From Pseudonocardiales bacterium (GTDB lineage: Bacteria; Actinomycetota; Actinomycetes; Mycobacteriales; Pseudonocardiaceae), in assembly GCA_003244055.1 (NCBI GenBank), contig QHBZ01000367.1:1-41717 (forward strand): 41,717 bases of DNA, given 5' to 3'. The notes beneath the pieces were generated by a model, which worked only from the letters and a program-made list of their open reading frames with translations, ran no database searches and was not told the DNA's origin. The first letter of the stretch is position 1, and each line of letters starts with the position of its first letter. The position numbers and the translations under genes were made by a program. Positions 1 through 12,800 of the stretch are shown here, in pieces.

Positions 1-24
1 AATTCCACCGGTGGATCCAGGCTA
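1..24. other. Non-NRPS edge sequence resembling a cloning polylinker
   Basis: The window opens with AATTC, then ACCGGT and GGATCC, that is an EcoRI half-site, an AgeI site and a BamHI site within 18 bases. All six other C domains in the gene read [10 protein letters not shown] here, whereas this copy reads [10 protein letters not shown] vector or adaptor junction would explain both facts, but a natural sequence change is not excluded. Confidence 0.45.
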
Positions 25-890
25 AGGGGATGTCGTTGCCCGCGCCCAGCCGGGACAGCAACGCCGCCAGCCCGGCCTGCAAGACCATGAACACACTCGC
101 CCCGCCGCAGCGGGCCAGCTCACGCAACCCCTGGTGCAACTCGGCGTCCAAGGCCACCTCGACCAGACCACCGCGGTAGGACGCCACCGCCGGACGCGGC
201 CGGTCAGTGGGTAGTTGCAATTGTTCGGGCAGCCCGGTCAGCGCCTGGGTCCAGTAGGCCAGTTGGGCGGCGAATAGACTGTTCGGGTCGGTGTGGTCGC
301 CGAGCAGCTGGTGCTGCCAGAGCGTGTAGTCAGCGTAGTGCACCGCCAACGGCGCCCACTGCGGTGCCTGGCCCTGGCGGCGGGCGGTGTAGGCGGCGGC
401 TAGGTCAGCTGATAGCGGGCCCATTGACCAGCCGTCGGCCGCGATGTGGTGGATCACTAACAGCAGCACATGCTCGTTGGGTGCGAGGGTGAACAGTTCG
501 GCTCGTATCGGTGGCTCGGTGGCGAGGTCAAACCCACGGCGCGCTGCAACGGCTAACGTCTCCGACAGTTCGGTCTCGCTGGTGGGGGTGATCGCCAACG
601 GTGGGTGGGTGGCCTGGGGGTCCAGGATTTGCTGGTAGGGCACGCCGTCGAGTTGGGGGAAGACCGTGCGCAGGGTGTCGTGGCGGTCCAGCACGTCACC
701 GAGCGCGGCATGCAGCGCTGGGCGGTCCAGCGTTCCGCGTAGCCGAAGCGCTAGCGGCATGTGGTAGGTGGCGCTGGGGCCTTCCATCTGGTGGAGGAAC
801 CACAGCCGGCGTTGCGCGAAGGACAACGGCATCGGATCGGGACGCTCGTATCGGGTCAGTGTGAGTCTGGCCGGTCCGGCGTTGTCCAGC
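1..890 (-). other. NRPS module 7: partial C domain
   Basis: The N-terminal half of a condensation domain follows PCP 6, with HHIAADGWS near 440 and RGGLVEV near 150. The expected [10 protein letters not shown] after GNDIPL is absent because the last ~24 bases read as unrelated sequence at the window edge. Confidence 0.85.
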
Positions 891-3800
891 CGCGCGGCCA
901 GTCCGGCCACGGTGGGGGTTTCGAACAGATCACGCAGCTCGAGCTCGACGTCGAAGCCCGCGCGGATCCGGGCGATCAAACGGGTGGCGAGCAGCGAGTG
1001 TCCGCCGAGGTCGAAGAAGTCGTCGTCGACGCCGACTCCGGGTAGGCCCAGCACCTCGGCGAACAACTCGGCGAGCAGCTGTTCTTGTGGTGTTCTGGGT
1101 GCCCGTGCGGTGCCGGTCTGGTCGAACTCGGGTGCGGGCAGGGCGGTGCGGTCGAGTTTGCCGTTGGGTGTCAACGGCAGCGCATCGAGTATCACCACCG
1201 CGGACGGGACCATGTACTCGGGCAGGCCTCGACGCAGGTAGTCCCGTAGCGCACCGATCAGCGCGCCCGTGCCACGCGCCGCGGTCGGAGTGTTCGTCAA
1301 CGACGACAGCGGCGCGTGAACGCTGCTCTGAGGTGAGTACAGCTCGACCCGAACAGCTGACCGAGTCTGGGCTGGGTGTGCGAACACGGCGTCCATGGCG
1401 TCGGGGACGGTGGCCGACCAGGTGACCCCGACCCAGTAACCGCACCGCTGGCCCAGCTCGTGCAACATCTCAGGATCGATGGCGTCGGACCCGTCGGGGA
1501 ATTGGTTGAGTAGGTGGCCAGCTTGGAGCGCTCGCGCGGCGGCGGCTTCGTGCGCGATGCGTTTATTGGGCACGCCGGTGACGCGCACCACGTCCGGACG
1601 CTGGACGGTCAGATAGTCGGTTAATTCTGGTAGGGCGCTGATCTGGTGACCCCAGCCCAGCCGGGGTACTTCGCTGCGCGGTATCGGCGTGACCGGGTGT
1701 TTGTACAAGGTAACGTCATAGCGGTAGCGGGTCAGTTCGTTGTGGTAATGGCCGCGTTTGAGTCGGATGTCCACCCCGCCGATGTCGGCGACGCGGTCGT
1801 GCAGGGCGGTGAAGAATTCTGGGTCGACCAGCAGCTCTCGTTCCGCTGCTACCGCGTGCTCGACCACTCGGCGTAGCGTCGCCGGCTCGGTCGAGGCATC
1901 GGTTCGGTGCAGCGCCACGGCGGTGGCCAGGCAGCCCAGCAGCCGCAGGTTGCGAACGTCGCCGATGAACACCGCCCCACCAGGTGCGACCAGCCGCAGG
2001 GCTTGGTCGAGCACCTCGACCAGGTAGTCCCCGCTGGGGAAGTACTGGACGACGGAGTTGATAATCACTGTGTCGAATAACCCGACCGGCAACCCGCCGG
2101 TGTCGTGGGCGGGTTGGGCGCGCAGCACCACCCGGCCGGCCAGTTCCGGATTCTGGTCGACATGACCGGCAACGGTGTCGATCGCTGGGGCGGAGAAGTC
2201 GGTGGCCCAATAGGTTTCACACTGGGGTGCGAGTTGGGACAGCAGCAACCCGGTGCCAACCCCGATCTCCAACACCCGTCGGGGTTGCAGGGACCGGATC
2301 CGCGCGACGGTCTGCTCGCGCCATTCACGCATCTGCACCAGGGGGATCGGTTGGCTGTCATAGCTGCTAGTCCACCCGGCGAAGTCGTGGCCGAATGCTG
2401 TGCCGTTCGACGTGGCGTGCAGCGACTCATACAGCTGCCGCCACTCACCGACCTGGTCTCGTTCCCCGGGTTCGTTACGGGCCTGACCGTCGCCACCGGT
2501 AGCCACGATGTAGGCGACCAGCCGCTTGTCATCAGGTCGGTCTTGACGAGCGATCACCGCGGCCTGGGCGACGTCGGGATGTGCGGCGAGCACCGTTTCG
2601 ATCTCCCCCGGCTCGATCCGGTACCCCCGGACCTTGACCTGATCATCGACCCGGCCAACGAACTCCAAGTTCCCGTCGCCGCGCCACCGGACCAGATCCC
2701 CGCTCCGGTACATCCGCCCACCTGAGGCACCGAACGGACACGCCACGAACCGTTGCGCGGTCAGACCGGGCCGACGCAAATAGCCGCGCGCCAACCCCAC
2801 CCCAGTGATGTAGAGCTCGCCCGCCACCCCAGCAGGCACCGGCTGCAAACCAGCATCCAGCACATACACCCGGGTGTTGCCGATCGGCCGACCGATCGGC
2901 GCAGGCGTCTGCGTCGCGGCTGACAACGGCTGGCTCATCGTGGCGCACACGGTCGTCTCGGTGGGACCATAGGCGTTGATCATCCGCCGGCCCGCCGACC
3001 ACGTGGTGATCAGCTCCGCCGGGCACGCCTCACCTGCCACGATCACCGTCACCGACGACGGTAAACCGTCCTGGGCGGGCAACACCGCCAGCGCCGAGGG
3101 CGGCAACGTCGCATGGGTCACCTGCGCCTCGCCGACCAGCGTGGTCAGCGGTGTTCCGGGCAGCAGCTGTGCTGTCGAGGCGAGGATCAGCGTCGCGCCG
3201 GACAGCAGGGTCACCCACAGCTCCGAGACCGCCGCGTCGAAGCTGGGAGAGGCGAACTGTAGTACCCGACTGTGCGCATCGATGGTGAATCGTTCGATCT
3301 GCGCCGCGGCCAGGTTAGGAACACCGGCATGGCAGACCACTACACCCTTGGGTTGCCCGGTGGAACCCGACGTGTAGATCACATACGCTGGATGCTGCGG
3401 CAACAGGAGGCCCGTGCGGTCGGTGTCGGTCGGGTCGGTATCGGAGTACTCGCCCAGCATTGCCACAGTGTTGCGATCGTCGATCACCAACCGCGGCGTG
3501 GCACCGTCATCGGACACACGCACCATCGTCTGTGCGCTGGTCACCAACAACACCGGTCGTGTGTCGCGGAGCATGAAAGCGATCCGTGCGGCCGGATAGT
3601 CCGGATCCAGCGGCAAATAACCCGCACCCGCTTTGAGCACCGCCAAAATCGCTACCACCAGCTCGGGTGAACGAGGCAGCGCCAACGCCACGATCCGCTC
3701 CGGACCCACCCCACGAGCGATCAACGCGCGCGCGAGCCGGTTCGCCGCCGCGTTGAGCTGCGCGTAAGTCAGCGTGACATCGCCGAACACCACAGCGACC

Positions 3801-6800
3801 GCGTCCGGGCTCGCCTGCATCTGAGTCTGGAACAACACCGGCAAACAAGCCCGGGACACTGGGCGAGCGGTGTCGTTGTAGTCCACCAACAACCGGTCAC
3901 GCTCTTCACCGGACAAGATGTCGATCCGGCTCAGTGGGCGGACCGGGTCGGCGACCACTGCCTCCAAAAGCCGCACCCACCGCGCAAAGAGCACCTCGAC
4001 CGTGATCGCGTCGAACAGATCACTGGAGTACTCGATGACCCCGTCGATGCCCTCAGGAGCACCATTCGCATTGCGCCGCTCGCTAAGACTGAAACCCAGA
4101 TCCAACTTGGCGGTCCCGGTCGGTGCAGCCACCTCGGACACCTGCAGCCCAGGCAGTTCAAAGTGGGCTTCGGCGGTGTTCTGCAACACCAGCATGATCT
4201 GGAACAATGGATGATGCGCCATCGACCGGGTCGGGTTGAGGACCTCGACCAGGTGCTCGAACGGCACGTCCTGATGGGCATACGCCGCCAGCGCGGTCTC
4301 CCGCACCCGGGCCAGCAGCTGCGCGAAGGTGGGGTCACCGGAGGTGTCGGTGCGCAATACCAGTGCGTTGACGAAAAATCCGACCAGGTCATCCAACGCC
4401 TGATCGGTACGCCCCGCGATCGGGCTGCCTACCGCGATGTCACTGCCCGCGCCCAGCCTGCTCAGCAGCGCGGCCAGGCCGGCTTGCAAGACCATGAACA
4501 GGCTGGCCCCGCCTCGGCGGGCCAGCCCACGCAACTTCTGGTGCAATGCCGCCTCTACCCGAACAGTCAGGTACTCGCCACGGTAGGACGCGACCGCCGG
4601 ACGCGGCCGGTCGGCGGGCAGCACCAACTGTTCGGGTAGTCCCGCCAGCGTATCGGTCCAGTAGGAGACCTGCTCGGCGAACAGGCTGTCCGCGTCGGTG
4701 TGGTCACCTAGCAGCTGCCGCTGCCACAGCGTGTAGTCGGCGTACTGCACCGGCAACGGCGCCCAGCCCGGTGCCTCACCCCGGCAGCGGGCTGTGTAGG
4801 CGGCGGTCACATCCCGCGCCAGCGGGCCCATCGACCAGCCGTCACCCGCGATGTGATGCACCAGGAGCAGCAGCACATGCTCGTCCGGTCCCAGCACGAA
4901 CAGCTCTGCTCGTAACGGGGGCTCGGTCTTAAGGTCGAACCCGTACCTGGCGGCAGCAGCCACCACGTCAGGCAGTTCCGCTTCCATCGTCTCGGTGACT
5001 CGCAGCGTCGGGCAGGCGTCGGGCTTGTCCAAGACCAGCTGGTTGGGCACACCCGCCTTATGGGGGAAAATCGTGCGCAGGGTTTCGTGGCGCCCCACGA
5101 CATCAGCCAGGGCGGATTGCAGCGCTGGGCGATCCAACTCCCCGGACAGGCGGAACCCCAGCGGGATGTTGTAGGTGGGATTGGGCCCTTCCATTTGGTG
5201 TAGGAACCACAACCGGCGTTGGGCGTAGGACAAGGGCACCACATCCGGGCGTTGCTGGCAGGTTAAGGCCAGCCGGGCTGGGCCGGCCTCGTCCAGGCGT
5301 GCGGCGATACCGGCCACGGTCGGGGTTTCGAACAGGGCCCGCAGTTCCACTTCGACGCCGAGGGTGGCGCGGATCCGGGCGACCAGACGGGTGGCCAGCA
5401 GCGAATGCCCACCCAGGTCAAAAAAGTCGTCGTCGACATCCACCCGGGGCGCGCCCAACACCTCAGCGAACACCTCAGCGAGCAGCTGCTCCTGCGGTGT
5501 CCGTGGCGCCCGACCGGCCCCAGCCGACCCGAACTCGGGTGCGGGTAGAGCGTTGCGGTCCAGTTTCCCGTTCGGTGTCAACGGCAACGCATCGAGCGCC
5601 ACGAACGCCGCGGGAACCATGTACTCAGGCAGCCGCTGACGCAGAAACTCCCGCAATGAATCCGCACGGAAAACGCTGCCCGCAGCAGGCACCACATAGC
5701 CGACCAACCGCTTGTCATCAACCCGGTCCTGGCGGGCGATCACCGCGGCTTGCGCAACATCAGGATGCGCCGCGAGCACGGCTTCGACCTCACCGGGCTC
5801 AATCCGATACCCACGGACCTTCACCTGATCATCGATCCGGCCCAGGAACTCCAAGTTGTCATCAGCACGCCACCGGACCACATCACCGGTGCGATACATA
5901 CGGGTACCCGAAGAACCGAACGGATTTGCCACAAACCGCTCCGCGGTCAAACCAGGCCGGTGCAGGTAACCGCGGGCCAACCCCGCCCCGGCGATATACA
6001 ACTCACCCGCCACACCCGGCGGCACCAGCCGTAAACCAGCATCCAACACATACACCCGTTTGTCGGCAATCGGCCGGCCGATCGGTGGAGCAACCTGCGT
6101 CATAGCTGACAGCGGCTGGCTTAACGTGGCGCACACGGTCGTCTCGGTGGGACCGTAGGCATTGACCATCCGCCGACCCGGCGACCAGGTCGCGACCAGA
6201 TCTGGCGGGCACCACTCGCTTGCTGCGACCACCGTCATCGCCCGCGGTAGACCGTCTGCTGGCAGCACCGCCAGTACCGATGGCGGCAACGTCACGTGCG
6301 TCACCCGCTGTCGATGGGCAAGCGCGCACAGCGCCGGCCCAGGCATCAACTGCTCTGCCGAAGCGAGCACCAACGTCGCCCCGGACAGCAGGGCCATACA
6401 CAGCTCCCAGAACGACACATCGAAGCTGGGCGAGGCGAACTGCAGCACCCGATCGCCGACACCGACCTCGAACTGTTCGGTTTCTGCCGCAGCGAGACTG
6501 GAGATACCGGCGTGGGAAATCACGACGCCCTTGGGGTGGCCGGTGGAGCCCGAGGTGTAAATCACATACGCCGGGTGTTGCAGGGCCAGGTGGGTGGTGC
6601 GGTCGGCATCAGTAGGACTGCTGTCCGGATAACCACCCGTTTCACAATGGTCCACCAGCAATCGGGGGATCGGCTCGCTATCGGGCAGCCCACTCTCCAG
6701 CAGACTGCTGGTCATCAGCAGCACCGGTTGGGCGTCGTGGAGCATGAACGCAATCCGCGCGGCCGGATAGTCCGGATCCAGCGGCAGATAACCCGCGCCC

Positions 6801-9800
6801 GCCTTGAGCACCGCCAGAATCGCGACGATCATGTCTGGTGAGCGGGGTATGGCTAGCGCCACGATCTGCTCCGGGCCCACCCCTTGGCCAATCAGTGCGT
6901 GCGCGAGCTGGTTGGCTTTGGCATTGAGCTGGCGGTAGGTCAGCGTGGTGTCCCCGAACACCACCGCCACCGCCTCGGGCGTGGTCTGCACCTGGACTTC
7001 GAACAACTCCGGCAAGAACGCCTGGGGCACCTCGGTGGTGGTGTTGTTGTAGTCGACCAGCAGCCGGTGGTGTTCTTCGGTGGTGAGAATATCGATGCAG
7101 CTGATCGGCTGATCCGGATCAGCAACCACCGCCTCCAACAACCGCACCCACCGCGCCACGATCGTCTCGACCGTCGCCGAGTCGAACAGATCGCTGGCAT
7201 ATTCCACGACCCCGTCGATACCCTCAGGCGCGCCGTCCACACCTCGGTGTTCCTGCAGACCGAAGGAGAGATCGAATTTGGCGACACCGGTGTGCTGCGA
7301 GACCGGGGTGACTTCCAGCCCGGGCAGGTCGAAGTCGACCTCGGGGGTGTTGTGCAGTGCCAGCATGATCTGGAACAGCGGATGACGGGCCAGTGAGCGG
7401 GTGGGGTTGAGGACCTCGACGAGGTACTCGAACGGAACGTCCTGGTGAGCGTAGGCGCCCAGCGCTGTCTCCCGGACGCGCCCCAGCAGCTGCGCGAAGC
7501 TGGGATCCCCGGCGGTGTCGGTGCGCAGCACCAGTGTGTTGATGAAAAACCCGACCAGGTCGTCCAACGCCTGATCGGTGCGCCCGGCGATCGGGCTGCC
7601 CAACGGGATGTCGCTGCCCGCGCCCAGCCGGTTCAGCAGCGCGGCCAGCCCGGCCTGCAAAACCATGAACACACTGGCCCCGCCACGACGAGCCAGCTCA
7701 CGCAACCCCTGGTGCAACTCAGCGCCCAAGACCACCTCGACCAGACCACCGCGGTAGGACGCCACCGGCGGACGCGGCCGATCAACGGGCAGCGTGAGCT
7801 GCTCGGGCAACCCGGCCAGCGCCTCGGTCCAATAAGCCAGCTGGGCGGCGAACAGACTATCCGGGTCAGTGCGCTCACCGAGCAGGTGGTGTTGCCAGAG
7901 TGTGTAGTCGGCGTACTGGATCGGCAACGGTGACCATGCCAGTGGTCGGCCGTGGCAGCGGGCGGTGTAAGCAGCGGCCAGGTCAGCTGAAAGCGGGCCC
8001 ATCGACCAGCCGTCACCCGCGATGTGATGCACCACCACCAACAGGACATGCTCATCCGGTCTGAGCACGAACAGCTCAGCCCGGACCGGTGGCTCGGCCC
8101 CCAAATCGAACCCGTACTGGGCCGCGGCGGCCAGCACCTCAGGCAGCCGGGCCGCGGTCGTCTCGGTCATCGTCAGCCGCGGACAGGAGTTCTGCGCGTC
8201 CAGGACCTGCTGGTATGGCACGCCGTCGAGCTGGGGGAAGGTCGTGCGCAGGCTCTCGTGGCGGGCCACCACATCGCCTAGCGCGGCGTGCAACGCTGGA
8301 CGGTCCAACGTTCCGCACAAGCGCAACGCCAACGGAAGGTTATAGGTGGGGCTGGAGCCTTCTAGCTGATGGAGGAACCACAACCGACGCTGCGCAAACG
8401 ACAACGGCAGTGGATCCGGACGCTCATACGGCGTCAACGCCAGCCTCGCCGGCCCGGCGTCGTCCAGGTGTGCGGCCACGCCGGCCACCGTCGGGGTTTC
8501 GAACAGCGCTCGCAGCTCCAGCTCCACACCGAAAGTGGCGCGGATCCGCGCGATCAGACGGGTCGCCAACAGCGAATGCCCACCCAAGTCGAAGAAATCA
8601 TCATCGACACCGACCCCGGGCAGATCCAACACCTCAGCGAACAACTCACACACAAGCTGCTCTTGCGGTGTCCGCGGTCCCCATCCGATGCCAGCCCGAT
8701 CGAACTCGGGTGCGGGCAACGCGTTCCGGTCCAGCTTCCCGTTGGGCGTCAGCGGCAAATGGTCCAACACGACCATCGCGGCGGGCACCATGTACTCGGG
8801 CAACCTCTGACGCAACAACTCCCGCAGCGAGTCCGGCCGCAGTCCCTCACCGGCAGCCACGACGTAGGCGACCAGCCGCTGATCCCCGGGCCGGTCCTCG
8901 CGGGCGATCACCGCGGCCTGTGCGACGTCGGGATGCCCCGCGAGCACCGTGTCGATCTCGCCTGGCTCGATACGGAAACCACGGATCTTGACCTGATCAT
9001 CGGCCCGACCGACGAACTCCACATTGCCGTCGGGCCGCCAGCGAACCAGATCCCCGGTACGATAAATCCGCCCACCCAACGGGCCATAGGGATCGGCGAC
9101 GAACCGCTCCGCGGTCAGCCCCGCCCGGTGCAGATAACCACGCGCCACCCCCGCCCCGGCGATATACAGCTCACCCACGACACCGGGGGGCACCGGCTGC
9201 AGACCAGCATCAAGCACATATACCCGGGTGTTCGCGATCGGCCGACCAATCGGTGGCGGCAACGGCCAGTCGCCAACGTCAGCAGGCAAAGTGTAGGCGG
9301 TGGCCACATGGGTTTCAGCCGGACCGTAGTGATTGTGCAACCGCCGACCAGGCTGAACCCGATAAAATCGCTGGACCAGCTGGCCCAGCGTCAACGCCTC
9401 ACCGGCCTGGGCGATACCACCCAACTGCGCAAGCTCACACCCCTGCTCGACAGCGGCCTGCGCCAACGCCTCGACCACCAAGTTCGGGGCGAACAACTCC
9501 TCCACCTGCTGGCGATCCAGCCAGCCCACCAACCGCCCCGCGTCGCGTCGAACGTCCTCGGGGGGAACCATCAACGTCTTACCGAAGGCCAGCGCGGACA
9601 GAATCTCTTGCGCCGACACATCGAAACTGATCGCCGTGAACTGCGCGGTCCTGGTCCCGGGACCACCCCCGAGGACACGGTGATGCCACACCAACAAATT
9701 CACCAGCCCACCGGCGGGCATCATTACACCCTTGGGTCGACCGGTGGAACCCGAGGTGTAGATCACATATGCCGGGTGCTGGGGCAGAAGGCGGCCGATG

Positions 9801-12800
9801 CGATCGGCGTCGATGGGATCGGTGTCCGGGTGCTGGCACAGTACCGTGACGGTGTCAGGGTCGTCTATCAGCAACCGCGGCGTGACAGGGCCCTCGGGGA
9901 TGCACCCCGCTGTGTCTACGTTGGTGACCAGCAGCGCCGGTCGGGCGTCGTCGAGCATGAACGCCAGGCGGTCAACGGGATAGTCCAGATCCAGCGGTAG
10001 GTAGGCCGCGCCGGTCTTGAGCACCGCCAGGAGTGCGACCACCAGCTCAAGTGAGCGGGGCAAGGCCAACGCCACGATCTGCTCAGGGCCCACACCTTGG
10101 GCGATCAGCCCGTGCGCGAGCCGATTGGCGCGTATGTTGAGCTGCGCATAGGACAGCGTGGCGTCCTCGAACACCACGGCCACCGCCTCAGGCGTAGCCA
10201 GCACCTGGGTTTGAAACAACATCGGCAGGCTGGTCTGGACCACAGGGCGGGCGGTGTTGTTGCGCTCGACCAACAATTCGGCGCGCTCTGCGGGAGTGAG
10301 GATGTCAATCCGACTGATTGGCCGATCCGGATCAGCGACCACCACCTCGAGTAGACGCGCCCAGCGCGCGAGGAGCGCCTCGACCGTAGCGGCGTCGAAC
10401 AAATCAGCGGCGTACTCGACGACCCCGTCGATGCCCTGAGACGCACCGTCCATCCCACGCCGCTCGGACAATCCCAAGAGCAGGTCGAACTTGGCGGTCC
10501 CCATTGACACCGGCACGGCGGACACTTCCAGCCCGGGTAACTCGAAGTCCACCTCGGGCGCGTTCTGCAACACCAGCATCACCTGGAACAGCGGGTGGTG
10601 CGCCACTGATCGGGCGGGGTTGAGGACCTCGACGAGGTATTCGAAGGGGACGTCCTGGTGGGTGTAGGCGCCCAGCGCGGTTTCGCGTACCCGGGCCAGC
10701 AGTTGCGTGAAGGTGGGGTCGCCGGAGGTGTCGGTGCGCAGTACCACTGTGTTGACGAAAAACCCGACCAGATCGTCCAACGCCTGATCGGTGCGCCCGG
10801 CGATCGGGCTACCCACCGCGATGTCGCTGCCCGCGCCGAGTCTGCTGAGCAGCGCGGCTAGTCCGGCTTGCAGCACCATGAACAGGCTGGCCCCACCCTG
10901 GCGAGCCAGGTTTGTCAACCCTTGATGCAACGTCGGGTCCAACCGAACAGTCACCTGACCGCCGCGGTAGGACGCCATTGCCGGGCGGGGGCGGTCGGTG
11001 GGTAGTTGTAGTTGTTCGGGTAACCCGGTCAGCGTGTCTGTCCAGTAGGCCAGCTGGCGGGCGAACCGGCTACTCGGGTCGGTCTCGTCGCCCAGCAGCT
11101 GATGTTGCCACAGCGTGTAGTCGGCGTACTGGACGGTCAGCGGCGCCCAGCCGGGTGCCTCACCCCGGCAGCGCGCCGCATACGCCCTGGCCAGATCCTG
11201 TGACAGTGGGCTGATCGACCAGCCATCAGTCGCGATATGGTGGATCAGCACCAACAGCACATGCTCCCCGGACGCGAGCGCGAACAACTCGGCTCGTATC
11301 GGCGGCTCGACGGCAAGGTCGAACTCGTACCGAGCCGCCTCGGCCAACACCTCAGACAGCTCGGTCTCGCTGATGTAAATGACCGCCAGCAGGCGGCAGG
11401 CCTCCTCGACGTTCAAGATCTGCTGACACGGCACGCCCTCGACCTGTGGGAAAACTGTGCGCAGACTCTCATGGCGAGCCACCACGTCGCCCAACGCAGC
11501 CTGCAAGGCTTGGGGGTCCAACTCCCCGGACAGGCGGAACGCGAGCGGGATGTTGTAGGTGGCGCTGGGCCCCTCCATTTGGTGCAGGAACCATAACCGG
11601 CGTTGGGCGTAGGACAACGGCACCACATCCGGGCGCTGCTGGCAGGTCAAGGCCAGCCGGGCTGGGCCGGCCTCATCCAGGCGCGCGGCGATACCGGCCA
11701 CGGTCGGAGTTTCGAACAAGGCCCGTAGTTCCACTTCGACACCGAGGGTCGCGCGGATCCGGGCGATCAGCCGAGTGGCCAGCAGCGAATGCCCACCCAG
11801 GTCAAAGAAGTCGTCGTTGACGCCCACCCGGGGCGCACCCAACACCTCAGCGAACAACTCAGCGAGCAGCTGCTCCTGCGGTGTCCGCGGCACCCGACCG
11901 GCCCCAGCCGACTCGAACTCGGGGGCAGGCAACGCGTTACGGTCCAACTTGCCGTTTGGCGTCAACGGCAGCGCCTTCACCGCCACGAACGCCGTGGGAA
12001 CCATGTACTCAGGCAGACGCTGACGCAGAAACTCACGCAGCGAGTCGAGCCGCAGTCCCTCGCCGGCAGCTACGACATAGGCGACCAGCCGCTTGTCGTC
12101 GGCCCCGTCCTCGCGAACAATGACCGCGGTCTGCGCGACGTCAGGATGCGCCGCGAGCACGGTTTCGATCTCGCCTGGCTCGATACGGAAACCACGGATC
12201 TTGACCTGATCATCGGCCCGACCGACGAACTCCAAGTTCCCATCAGCCCGCCAGCGGACCAGATCCCCGGTGCGATACATCCGCCCACCAGGCGGGCCAC
12301 AGGGGTCGGCGACGAACCGCTCCGCGGTGAGCCCCGCCCGGTGCAGATAACCACGCGCCAACCCAGCCCCAGCGATATACAACTCACCCACCACACCGAC
12401 AGGCACCAGCTCCAACCCGGTATCAAGCACATAGACCCGCGTGCTGGTGATCGGCCGACCGATGGGGACCGTGGTTGTGGCATCGGTATCCCCGCACGCG
12501 TGGAAGGTGGCATCGATGCATGTCTCGGTGGGACCGTAGAGGTTGTAGACAGTGCTCGATCCCCAGCGATCGCGGCATTGCGCCCAGAGGTGGCCGGCCA
12601 AGGCCTCACCGCCGCAGAACAGCCGCCGCAACGCGTGCCAGTTCTCCACGGCCGGTTGCTGGAGCAACGGGGCCAGCAGGGAGGGCACCACCTGTACCAC
12701 GGTGACGTCGCTGTGCGCGACCAGCCGGGCCAGCGCGCCCAGATCGCGCTGGGCCTCGGCCGACGCCAGCAGCACCCGCGCCCCCGCGATCAGCGGCGCG

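Noticed and set aside
8369-10000. Long plus-strand open frame of 543 codons, and similar ones at 11789-13111 and 18233-19621
   Set aside because: They are antisense to the NRPS in a constant phase, an effect of high-GC third positions, and have no family features.
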